Shown here: positions 1-6,583 of the stretch, one piece after another
Position numbering within the stretch: the stretch's first letter is position 1
Layout of the letters: every line of letters starts with the position of its first letter
Assembly (NCBI GenBank): GCA_026985435.1
Contig: JALSQL010000082.1
Coordinates: 1 to 10,324 of the forward strand
DNA length: 10,324 bases
Reading direction: 5' to 3'
Source of the DNA: Acidilobaceae archaeon
GTDB lineage: Archaea > Thermoproteota > Thermoprotei_A > Sulfolobales > Acidilobaceae
Notes under the pieces: generated by a model
The model's input: the letters and a program-made list of their open reading frames with translations, nothing else
The model's database searches: none
What the model was told of the DNA's origin: nothing
Program-made: the position numbers and the translations under genes

Positions 1-25
1 CCGGAGTATACGTGGTGCCGGAGGG

Positions 26-637
26 GTGCACTCGGCCACCATAGCGGGCTCCGAGCTCTTCCGGGCCGTCCTAGCCAGCCCCCTCGTGCTAGCCATAGGC
101 GCCTCCACCGCCGCGGGGGCGGCGGCGCTCGCTCTCGCCTCGAGGCGGGGCCTGCGGATACCCGGCATGCCCGAGACGAGGAGGGCCGCCTACCTCCTGG
201 CGGCGGCCATCATAGCGGTCTACGCCGTCGTGGTGCCCGCGGCGGCGTACTACAGCGCGAGGCCCGGCCTCGACTATGGGGTCTGGGTGGACGGGGCCAA
301 CGTCACCGTGAGGTTCTACGGGACCGCCACCGTGAGCTTCAACCTCTGCAACGCCACGCTAAACCTCACCGACACCCAGAGGGCCCTCTCCATGCTGAGC
401 GTACGCACCAACGGCCTGAGCGACCCCACGGCTGGGGTGCACATGGGCTACTACAAGACCAAGAGCGGCGCCAGGGCCTACGTTATAGTCTACGAGAAGA
501 GGGCTCCCAAGGCCCTCGTGGCCAGGCTGCCCGACGGCAGCTACGTCATAGCCGCCGTGCCCGGCGTGGAGAGCCTCTACCGGGAGGTCTCCGGGGAGAG
601 GCCCGGCCTCTGCGGCCAAGCCTCCAGCCATAGCTAG
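26..637 (+). CDS. Small membrane protein with sequon-bearing outer domain
   Basis: Not a family I recognise with certainty. Seen: two hydrophobic Ala/Val-rich segments, about residues 14-38 and 53-77, separated by a short basic loop (SRRGLRIP). A soluble C-terminal part of about 125 residues follows, with three N-glycosylation sequons (N92-V-T, N109-A-T, N113-L-T), suggesting it faces outside the cell. The region around residues 140-188 (GYYKTKSG, then a beta-rich stretch ending in VPGVESLYREV) resembles small bacterial-type PH-like domains seen in membrane proteins; this is a weak resemblance, not a match. The GTG start follows a GGAGG that almost touches it. The frame is open to the left edge without a stop, so the true start may lie outside the window and the gene may be partial. 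A G-rich spacer separates it from the glycosyltransferase. Confidence 0.65.
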   Translation: MHSATIAGSELFRAVLASPLVLAIGASTAAGAAALALASRRGLRIPGMPETRRAAYLLAAAIIAVYAVVVPAAAYYSARPGLDYGVWVDGANVTVRFYGTATVSFNLCNATLNLTDTQRALSMLSVRTNGLSDPTAGVHMGYYKTKSGARAYVIVYEKRAPKALVARLPDGSYVIAAVPGVESLYREVSGERPGLCGQASSHS

Positions 638-664
638 CGGTATCGCCCACGCCTAGGTGGCGCG

Positions 665-687
665 GGCGGGGCCCCCCGGGGCCCGCC
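665..687. repeat. GC hairpin downstream of first gene
   Basis: The arms GGCGGG-CCC and GGGCCCGCC pair over nine base pairs with one bulged G and a four-base loop, 28 bases after the stop of the membrane-protein gene. No T-run follows, so it does not look like a usual archaeal terminator; it may only reflect base composition. Confidence 0.3.
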
Positions 688-718
688 TGCAGCGGCTGCC
701 ACCCCTGGGGGTAGGCGC

Positions 719-735
719 CGCTGGGGGGGCCAGCG
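719..735. repeat. Perfect CGCTGG/CCAGCG hairpin in G-rich leader
   Basis: CGCTGG (719-724) and CCAGCG (730-735) are perfect inverted arms around a G5 loop. It sits in a spacer with four copies of CTGGGGG (705, 721, 750, 764) ahead of the glycosyltransferase. Weak AT-rich spots, CCTAAACCC (736-744) and GGATTAACG (755-763), are the only TATA-like candidates. Function unknown. Confidence 0.3.
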
Positions 736-801
736 CCTAAACCCTGGGCCTGGGGGATTAACGCTGGGGGACGCCCGGGGGGCTGGCGGGGGGTAGGTGC
801 G

Positions 802-1788
802 TTGGGCTGCCGGGGCGCCATCGTTGTAACGGCGGCGGGGGGCGGGCACACGGGGAGGGCGTACGCGCTCGCCCAGGCGCTGGCGGGGCTCGTCGACGGC
901 GACATGCTCTACTTCGTGGTGGCTCGGGGGGACGCTTGGAGCCGCAGGAAGCTCGAGGGCTTCGGGCGGGTGGTCGAGGTCAGGAGGGTTAGGGCTGTCA
1001 ACGAGAGCCTGCTCCGGGGCCTCCTGCGGCTCCCCGGGGGGCTCCTCGACGCTTGGAGGAGCGTCCCCCGCGGCGTCTGCGCCTTCGTGAGCATGGGCGC
1101 GTCTATCAGCGTCCCCTCGGGCCTCGCCGCTAGGCTGCGCGGGGCGAGGCTCTACAACGTCGAGGCTGTCGTTAGGTTCACCAGGCCGAGCCTCGCGGCG
1201 CGGGCGCTGCGCCCGGTCAGCCATGTGACGGTGCTCCACTGGGAGGAGCAGCTCCGCATACACCCGGGTGGGAGGGTCTACGGGCCCATATACCCTAGGC
1301 CCTCCCGCGAGCCGCGGGATGAGGGCTACATCCTCGTCACGGGCGGCAGCTACGGCTACCCCGAGCTCTTCGAGGCGGTGTCGAGGCTGGACCCGGGGAG
1401 GGTGGTCCTCCACACGGGCAGGGTGGACCCCAGGGTGTACAGGGAGAGGCACCCGGGGTGGGTGGTGTTCAGGTTCGACCCCGACTTCGACCGGTGGCTC
1501 GCCGGCGCGCGCGTGGTTGTGACACACTATGGCAACACCGCCGTCGAGGCGGCCCTGACGTACGGCAAGCCGCTTGTCATAGTGTACAACCCGGCGTGGA
1601 GGACGGCAGCCGGCTACAGGGACGCCGAGGTACTCGCGGGCAAGCTGAACGCGGTGCTACTCCCGGGGCCCCCGACCCCCGAGGAGCTGGCCGAGGCCCT
1701 GAGGGAGGCCGAGCGCAGGAGGCCGCCGCGCTACCCGAACGGGGCTGAGAGGCTGGCCGCGGAGATCGCCGGGCTGTGCGGCTGCTAG
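802..1788 (+). CDS. Alg14/Alg13-like (MurG-type, GT-B) glycosyltransferase fusion
   Basis: Predicted GT-B glycosyltransferase using a UDP-sugar, probably adding a HexNAc to a lipid-linked acceptor at the inner membrane face. The N-terminal half begins with a beta strand and glycine loop with histidine, AAGGGHTG (residues 11-18), matching the GSGGH loop of Alg14/PssD/MurG. Later, VYGPIYPRP (159-167) fits the end of an Alg14-type half. The C-terminal half starts at YILVTGGS (176-183) and carries THYGNTAVEAALTYGKPLVI (241-260), the donor-binding signature of Alg13/PssE/MurG (His, Gly, Glu-Ala, Gly-Lys-Pro). Eukaryotes and many bacteria split these halves into two proteins; here they are one 328-residue chain. 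TTG start at 802 has a G-rich stretch (GGGGGGT) about seven bases before it; the next in-frame alternatives would remove the glycine loop. Its end faces the dehydrogenase gene 10 bases away. Substrate unproven; another MurG-like role is possible. Confidence 0.8.
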   Translation: MGCRGAIVVTAAGGGHTGRAYALAQALAGLVDGDMLYFVVARGDAWSRRKLEGFGRVVEVRRVRAVNESLLRGLLRLPGGLLDAWRSVPRGVCAFVSMGASISVPSGLAARLRGARLYNVEAVVRFTRPSLAARALRPVSHVTVLHWEEQLRIHPGGRVYGPIYPRPSREPRDEGYILVTGGSYGYPELFEAVSRLDPGRVVLHTGRVDPRVYRERHPGWVVFRFDPDFDRWLAGARVVVTHYGNTAVEAALTYGKPLVIVYNPAWRTAAGYRDAEVLAGKLNAVLLPGPPTPEELAEALREAERRRPPRYPNGAERLAAEIAGLCGC

Positions 1789-1798
1789 AGGCGGGCTG

Positions 1799-3181
1799 CT
1801 ACCGGCTGCCGGGCGGCCTGCCCAGCACCGCCAGCTTCGAGGGGGGGTAGTCCACGTCGATGTCCAGGTACGCTATCGAGTCGACCACTATGCTCTCCCT
1901 CCCCGTAAGCCTCAGGACCTCCGAGAGGGCGAGGCCCCGGTACATCCTGTGGCGGGTTAGGACCAGCACTATGTCGGCGCCCCGGAGGGCCTCCCCGAGG
2001 TCCTGGGTTAGGCTGACGCCTAGCCTCTCGAGGGCGGGCTCCCTCTTCACGTAGGGGTCGTGGGCGACCAGGTTCTGGTAGCCCCGCGCCCTCAGGAGCG
2101 CCGCCACGTCTATGGACGGCGAGAGCCTGGTGTCGTCTATCTCACCCCTGAAGGCGACACCCAGGAGGGCGACCTTCGCCGTGGCGGGGTCTACCCCGTT
2201 CTGCCTCGCCAGCCCCTCAACGAGCCTCACGACCTCGTATGGCATCCTCTCGTTCCTATCGCGGGCCCTCAGTATGATCTCCGGGACGAAGCCCCGCTCG
2301 AGGAGCCTCGAAGCCAGGAAGTAGGGGTAGATTGGTATGCAGGCTCCCCCCACGCCGGGCCCGGGGAGGTGGATGTTTATGTGTGGCTTCGCCGTGTTGG
2401 CGGCCTCTCTGGCCTTGTGGAAGTCCACCCCGAGCCTCGCGGCGGCCAGCGCCAGCTCGTTGGCGAGGGCTATGTTGACGTCCCGGTACACGCCCTCAGC
2501 AAGCTTCTCGAACTCCGCATCGCGGGGCCTGGACAGCACGATCACCCCCTTCCTGGCTATCGGCTTGTAGAACTCCTCCGCCAGCCTGGCGCTCTTAGGG
2601 CCGATCCCGGCCACCACCTTTGGGTAGTTCTCCTCTATGTCCCTGACTGCCCTGCCAACGTAGATCCTCTCGGGGCTGTAGGCGAGGTAGAAGTCCTCCT
2701 CGGCCCTCAGACCGCTGGCCCCCTCGAGGGTGGGCCTCGCCAGCTCCTCGGTCGTCCCGGGCGGGACGCTCGACTCGATGATGACGAGGTCCCCCCTCTT
2801 GAGGCTCCCGCCTATGGACTGCAGCGCGCCGCGGAAGGCGTCGTAGACCACCCGCTTCTCGTCCCAGTCCAGGTAGACGGGCACAGTGACCACGACCACC
2901 CTAGACCTCGCAACAGCCCCGCCGCAGTCGGGGGTGAGGTCGAGCCTCCCCCCACTCAGGCCGTCCCTGATAGCGTTCGCCACGTCATCCTCGACGAAGC
3001 TGAAGCTACCAGCCCGTATCGCCTCAAGCTTCGATCTATCTATGTCGACGAGCACCACCCTGAGCCCCCGTCGGAGGTACGCAGCGGCGAGGCTGAGCCC
3101 CACATAGCCAGCGCCGCAGACAGTGACCCATGCCGACCCGCTGTACACCTCGGCCACGGGGTTACCGCCGCCACCCGCCAT
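1799..3181 (-). CDS. UDP-N-acetyl-hexosamine 6-dehydrogenase (WecC/WbpA type)
   Basis: NAD-dependent, four-electron oxidation of a UDP-HexNAc (UDP-ManNAc or UDP-GlcNAc) to the uronic acid, in the cytoplasm. Numbered from the ATG at 3181 (460 residues): Rossmann motif CGAGYVG at 22-28 with acidic VDID at 45-48; ESSVPPGTT (136-144); YSPERIYVGR (168-177); helix RDVNIALANELA (233-244); catalytic Cys281 in PGPGVGGACIP; C-terminal UDP-binding domain from about 335 (VALLGVAFRGEIDDTR). The PGPGVGG-CIP loop marks the HexNAc branch rather than UDP-glucose dehydrogenase (GFGGSCFPKD). Oddities: the residue before Cys281 is Ala where this branch usually has His, and the usual Asn of KLxEN is Gly. ATG 3181 has GAGAGGGG eight or so bases upstream; an in-frame TTG at 3211 would add ten residues without a clear ribosome site, so ATG is preferred. 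WecC-like versus WbpA-like substrate cannot be decided. Confidence 0.92.
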   Translation of the reverse strand: MAGGGGNPVAEVYSGSAWVTVCGAGYVGLSLAAAYLRRGLRVVLVDIDRSKLEAIRAGSFSFVEDDVANAIRDGLSGGRLDLTPDCGGAVARSRVVVVTVPVYLDWDEKRVVYDAFRGALQSIGGSLKRGDLVIIESSVPPGTTEELARPTLEGASGLRAEEDFYLAYSPERIYVGRAVRDIEENYPKVVAGIGPKSARLAEEFYKPIARKGVIVLSRPRDAEFEKLAEGVYRDVNIALANELALAAARLGVDFHKAREAANTAKPHINIHLPGPGVGGACIPIYPYFLASRLLERGFVPEIILRARDRNERMPYEVVRLVEGLARQNGVDPATAKVALLGVAFRGEIDDTRLSPSIDVAALLRARGYQNLVAHDPYVKREPALERLGVSLTQDLGEALRGADIVLVLTRHRMYRGLALSEVLRLTGRESIVVDSIAYLDIDVDYPPSKLAVLGRPPGSR

Positions 3182-3242
3182 AGCCGACCCCTCTCTGGCT
3201 CCGGCTCCCAACTGGGGGCCTGTGGGAAGCCCGCCCGGCCCA

Positions 3243-3251
3243 GTTTTTAAG
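3243..3251 (-). promoter_or_regulatory. TATA box of the dehydrogenase gene
   Basis: On the minus strand this reads CTTAAAAAC, a good archaeal TATA box in otherwise GC-rich DNA. A transcript starting about 25 bases downstream (near 3220) would give a leader of about 40 bases before the ATG at 3181, with room for the GAGAGGGG ribosome site. Confidence 0.65.
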
Positions 3252-3255
3252 GAGA

Positions 3256-3282
3256 TTCTAGCATCCGACCACGGCGTTCTAG
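3256..3282. repeat. TTCTAG direct repeat, 21-bp period, upstream of TATA
   Basis: TTCTAG occurs at 3256-3261 and 3277-3282, start to start 21 bases (two helical turns), directly upstream of the dehydrogenase TATA box on the transcribed strand (CTAGAA in that reading). Spacing and place suit an activator or repressor site, but six-base repeats can occur by chance. Confidence 0.25.
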
Positions 3283-3298
3283 TCTAGCCCGCCTCCCG

Positions 3299-3324
3299 CC
3301 GGCTACACCGCATGGTATAGCCGG
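3299..3324. repeat. 26-bp palindrome between nrdJ and dehydrogenase gene
   Basis: CCGGCTACACC (3299-3309) and GGTATAGCCGG (3314-3324) are inverted arms with 10 of 11 pairs, around GCAT. It begins about 30 bases after the nrdJ stop and lies about 50 bases upstream of the dehydrogenase TATA box. It could be a 3'-end hairpin of the nrdJ transcript or a dimeric regulator site; no T-run follows on the minus strand. Confidence 0.45.
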
Positions 3325-3354
3325 TGTGGAGATGCGGCCCCCGCCCCTGGGGGG

Positions 3355-5604
3355 TTAGATGTCGCAGGTGGGGCACCCCCCGCTGTAGTCCTCGTGGACG
3401 AGCATGATGTGGTGCCTGCCTATGCGTAGCCAGCTGTAGATCCTCTTGTCCTTCCCGGCGAGGGGCTCTGGGGGCCTCCTGAGGGCCTCCCTCACCTCCT
3501 CGGCGCTGGAGGTTAGGACTTGGCCCTCCCTGCTCTTGTCCCTGTAGACGGTTATGCCCTTGCAGCCGAGCCTCCAGGCGAGCCTGAGGGCCCCCAGGAC
3601 GTCCCGGGGCGTGGCGGTGGAGGGCATGTTGACGGTCTTGCTGACGGCGTTGTCGACCCACCTCTGCCAGGCGGCCTGCATGCGCACGTGCCACTCCCAG
3701 CCTATCTCGAGCGCCGTGGGCAGGGAGTCCCTAAGCTCGCGGGGTGCCCAAGGGGCCCACCTTATGCCCCCGCCCCTCCTAGCTATCTCGAGCAGCGTGT
3801 CCTCGCTCAGCATCCCGTGCTCCCCGAGCCACCTCTGGAGGCGCCTGTTCACCTCTAGCCAGGAGCCCGCCGTGGAGCGGCGGAGGTAGACTAGGGCGAA
3901 GTAGGGCTCTATCCCGGAGCTGGCTCCGGCTATCACGCTTATGCTCCCCGTGGGCGCTATCGTGGTGACGGTAGCGTTCCTCGTCCCCCTCCTCGTCTCG
4001 GCGCGGAGCTCGCCCCAGTCGAGCGGGGGCCTATCGTCGACCAGCGCCCTCGCCTCCCTGGAGACCCTCGACCCGTCGTAGACCAGGCTGGCGGGCCTCT
4101 GGGGCTCGAAGTTGAGGCGGCCCTGCCTGTGGATGCTCCTCGGGAACGCGGGGTAGGGGCCCCGCTCGGCTGCTAGGGTGTTGCTCGCCCTCCTGGCGTG
4201 GTAGGCTATGAACTCGGCCAGCTTGTCGGCGAGGTAGAGTGCGTCGTGGCTATCGTATGGGACCCCTAGGGCGGCCAGGGCGTCCGCCCACCCCATGACT
4301 CCGAGGCCGACCTTCCGAGTCCTCCTCACGGCCTCGGCTATCCTCTTGTCGGGGTACCAGGAGACCTCTATGACGTCGTCCAGGAACCTCACGGCGGCCT
4401 CGACGTCGGAGGCCAGCTCCCCCCACCTGATCGAGCGGCTGGCCTCGTCCACGTAGGCCGCCAGGTTCAGGCTGCCAAGGTTGCACGCCTCCCAGTCCAG
4501 CAGGGGGGTCTCGCCGCAGGGGTTGGTGGCGTGTATCCTGCCGAGGGCCGGCGTTGGGTTGTGCCTGTTGATCGTGTCCACGAACACCACGCCCGGGTCC
4601 CCGGTGCGCCAGGCGCACTCCGCCACGGCCCCCAGGATGTCCCCCGGGCTGGCCTCCCCGGCGGGCTCGCAGGGTAGCGCCTCGAGCTCCCCGCTGAGGC
4701 TGGCCACCGCCTCGGGGCAGGTGGAGGGGCTGTAGAGCCTCCAGCCGCCCCCCGACTCTAGGGCCTCCATCAGGGAGTCGTGGACCGCGACGCTTATATT
4801 GAAGTTCTCGAGGCCTCCCCCGCACTTAGACCGGGCGAACTCCAGCACGTCCGGGTGCCAGTCGTGGAGTATGCCCATCATGGCCGCCCTCCTCTTCCCT
4901 CCCTCCCTCACAACGTCGGCCAGGGCGTCGAAGAGCCGCATGAAGCTGACGGGCCCGCTGCTCCTCCCCCCGGTGCCGCCTATAGGGGCCCCCCGGGGCC
5001 TGAGTGGCGAGAAGTCGTAGCCAGCCCCCGCGCCGCTCTTGAATATCCAGGCCGACACCCTCAGTGCCTCCATTATAGAGTCCATGTCATCCGAGAGTGG
5101 CACCACGAAGCATGCCGCGAGCTGGGGGTACCTCGTGGCGGCGTTCATCAGGGTGGGGCTGTTGGGCAGGAACCTCAGGCTCGCCATGAGCCCGTGGAAG
5201 AGCCTCCTGGCGCGCTCGAAGCGCCCCCACGCGTGCTCCGCCTCCGCCACGAAGCTCGCGACCCTCCAGAGCATACCCTCGGGGGTCTCCGCCAGCCTGC
5301 CACCCGGCCCGCGGAGGAGGTAGCGAACCCTGAGCAGCCTGAGGGCCTGCCAGGAGAGGCGGGCCTCGAAGCCCCCAGCGGCGAGGGAGCGCCTCCAGCT
5401 GCCCGTGGCCTCCTCGTAGATCGCCGCGAGCTCGAGGGCGGCGGCGAGCCTGGAGAGCCCCGGCTCGAGGGCGGCCCACGAGGCCACCTCGGCCTCCAGC
5501 CTCTCGAGGGCCTCCCACCCCCCGCCCTCGAGGCGGGCGAGGAGGGGGGCCGGGTCGAACCCTAGGGCGCTAGCGACGCCCTCCACGATGCGGGCCGCGT
5601 CCAC
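3355..5604 (-). CDS. nrdJ: Ribonucleotide reductase, class II (adenosylcobalamin-dependent)
   Basis: Reduces ribonucleotides to deoxyribonucleotides using an adenosylcobalamin-derived thiyl radical; cytoplasmic DNA-precursor supply. Seen in 749 residues: LPNSPTLMNA (146-155); ACFVVPLSDDMDSIMEAL with Cys165; substrate loop GAGAGYDFSPLRPRG (191-205); NPCGETPLLDWEACNLGSLN (361-380), giving radical-site Asn361, Cys363 and Glu365, with Cys374 as the likely partner of Cys165; phosphate-binding TIAPTGSISVIAGASSGIEP (548-567); LGCKGITVYRDKS (679-691); and a C-terminal CPTC (744-747), the swinging dithiol that re-reduces the active site. That C-terminal CxxC, with no NrdB-like gene in view, supports class II. 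No N-terminal ATP-cone is apparent; the first 85 residues are helical and unassigned. No intein. The GTG start at 5604 lacks a clear ribosome site and may have a very short leader from a TATA box at 5642-5650. A second in-frame GTG is seven codons in. Confidence 0.96.
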   Translation of the reverse strand: MDAARIVEGVASALGFDPAPLLARLEGGGWEALERLEAEVASWAALEPGLSRLAAALELAAIYEEATGSWRRSLAAGGFEARLSWQALRLLRVRYLLRGPGGRLAETPEGMLWRVASFVAEAEHAWGRFERARRLFHGLMASLRFLPNSPTLMNAATRYPQLAACFVVPLSDDMDSIMEALRVSAWIFKSGAGAGYDFSPLRPRGAPIGGTGGRSSGPVSFMRLFDALADVVREGGKRRAAMMGILHDWHPDVLEFARSKCGGGLENFNISVAVHDSLMEALESGGGWRLYSPSTCPEAVASLSGELEALPCEPAGEASPGDILGAVAECAWRTGDPGVVFVDTINRHNPTPALGRIHATNPCGETPLLDWEACNLGSLNLAAYVDEASRSIRWGELASDVEAAVRFLDDVIEVSWYPDKRIAEAVRRTRKVGLGVMGWADALAALGVPYDSHDALYLADKLAEFIAYHARRASNTLAAERGPYPAFPRSIHRQGRLNFEPQRPASLVYDGSRVSREARALVDDRPPLDWGELRAETRRGTRNATVTTIAPTGSISVIAGASSGIEPYFALVYLRRSTAGSWLEVNRRLQRWLGEHGMLSEDTLLEIARRGGGIRWAPWAPRELRDSLPTALEIGWEWHVRMQAAWQRWVDNAVSKTVNMPSTATPRDVLGALRLAWRLGCKGITVYRDKSREGQVLTSSAEEVREALRRPPEPLAGKDKRIYSWLRIGRHHIMLVHEDYSGGCPTCDI

Positions 5605-5641
5605 GGGGGTGGCGCCCCCGCCTGGCTGGGGGCGGCGGGCC

Positions 5642-5650
5642 GGTTTAACC
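5642..5650 (-). promoter_or_regulatory. Possible TATA box for nrdJ
   Basis: GGTTAAACC on the minus strand overlaps the stop codon of the radical SAM gene and lies about 40 bases before the nrdJ GTG. Initiation about 25 bases on would leave a leader of roughly 15 bases. This would let nrdJ be transcribed apart from the genes upstream; it could also be read through from them. Confidence 0.4.
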
Positions 5651-6583
5651 GCCCACCCCGCGGGGGCGGGGCCTGTAGGCTAGGAACCTCCTACCCCAAT
5701 ACTCTACCACCACCACCCCGCCGCCCAGGGCCTCGTCGAGGCTCCTGCCCCTCCCGGCGAGGAGGCGCTCCACGTAGTCGAGGGGCAGCGGGTGCACCCT
5801 CACTGTGTCGCGGACCCACTCCACGGGGTCCACGCCCGGCGGGGGCGGCGGGGGAGGCTCGGGGGTGTGGAGGGGCCTGGCGTCCAGGCCTAGCCTGCGC
5901 ATCGCCTCGAGGGCGGCCTCCACCCTCTCCCATGGCGGGGGCCTCACCCACGCCTCCGCGGGGGGCCTGTGGGGTATGGCGACGTAGGCCACCCTGGGCC
6001 CCGCCTCGGCGGCTAGCGCCGCGGTCTCCGCTATCTCCCCGTCGCCGTCGTTCAGGCCGCTGACCAGCATGGTCTCGCTTATCAGGGTGCCCCCGTACTC
6101 CCTCGAGAACTCCAGGATGCCCCGCCTCACCCTCCCCCAGGAGAGGCTGGGGTGGGGCCTGTCGACCCTGCGCCACACCGCCTCGCTGCCGGCGTCAACC
6201 TTCACCGAGACAAGGCTCGCCTCCAGAAGCCCCCTCCTGACCTCGGGCAGCCAGAGGAGGCTCCCGTTCGTGAGCACCGCCACCCTGACGCCCAGCTCGG
6301 CCTCCAGCAGCCTGACCGCCTCCCCCAGGGAGAGGTCCAGCGTGGGCTCCCCGTCGGGGACGAATGTCACGTAGTCAACCGGCCCCCTCCCCTCGAGGGC
6401 CTCCCCCACCTCCTCCAGCACCCTCCGCGGGTCGCTGTACCGGCGCCTCTCCACGGTCAACCTGATCGTGCGGCCGAGCTGGCAGTAGACGCACGAGTAC
6501 GTGCACACCTTGTAGGGGAGATTGTTCACCCCGAGGCTCACGCCGAGCCTCCTACTGTAGACCGGGCCGAATACCAGCCCCAA
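5645..6583 (-). CDS. Radical SAM protein, COG0731 type
   Basis: Predicted radical S-adenosylmethionine enzyme with one [4Fe-4S] cluster bound by Cys27, Cys31 and Cys34 (CTYSCVYC, the CX3CX2C signature). The preceding FGPVYSRRLGVSLGVNN (5-21) and following QLGRT are typical of the archaeal family related to the wyosine enzyme TYW1 (COG0731). Further family elements: FVPDGEPTLD (74-83), the Gly-Glu motif for SAM amino-group contact; LTNGSLL (104-110); VKVDAGSEAVWRRVDRP (127-143); SETMLVSGLND (169-179). Residues 243-249 are seven prolines, a linker to a C-terminal winged-helix-like segment (about 255-305). The reaction and substrate of this family are not known to me. TTG start 6583 has GGGGGT about five bases before it; the start lies inside the end of the ADP-ribosylglycohydrolase gene (32-base overlap), indicating co-transcription. 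nrdJ follows after 40 bases. Confidence 0.88.
   Translation of the reverse strand: MGLVFGPVYSRRLGVSLGVNNLPYKVCTYSCVYCQLGRTIRLTVERRRYSDPRRVLEEVGEALEGRGPVDYVTFVPDGEPTLDLSLGEAVRLLEAELGVRVAVLTNGSLLWLPEVRRGLLEASLVSVKVDAGSEAVWRRVDRPHPSLSWGRVRRGILEFSREYGGTLISETMLVSGLNDGDGEIAETAALAAEAGPRVAYVAIPHRPPAEAWVRPPPWERVEAALEAMRRLGLDARPLHTPEPPPPPPPGVDPVEWVRDTVRVHPLPLDYVERLLAGRGRSLDEALGGGVVVVEYWGRRFLAYRPRPRGVGG

Noticed and set aside
634..1527. 297-codon minus-strand open frame opposite the glycosyltransferase
   Set aside because: Pro/Arg/Glu-rich shadow frame; the sense strand carries clear GT-B motifs.
2060..3250. 396-codon open frame on the + strand across the dehydrogenase gene
   Set aside because: It is antisense to a well-supported gene and its translation is Pro/Gly/Arg/His-rich without any family motif, as expected for shadow frames in GC-rich coding DNA.
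4780..5565. 261-codon + strand open frame opposite nrdJ
   Set aside because: Antisense to conserved nrdJ sequence; low-complexity translation (Glu/Pro/Gly/Arg) and no motif.
5830..5870. G-run cluster on the + strand as a quadruplex element
   Set aside because: It encodes the seven-proline linker of the radical SAM protein (CCC codons on the other strand), which is sufficient explanation.
5645..6583. Radical SAM protein as a class III ribonucleotide reductase activase (NrdG)
   Set aside because: The FGPVxSRRLG opening and C-terminal extension are COG0731-like, and the adjacent reductase is class II with a CPTC tail and no glycyl-radical motif.
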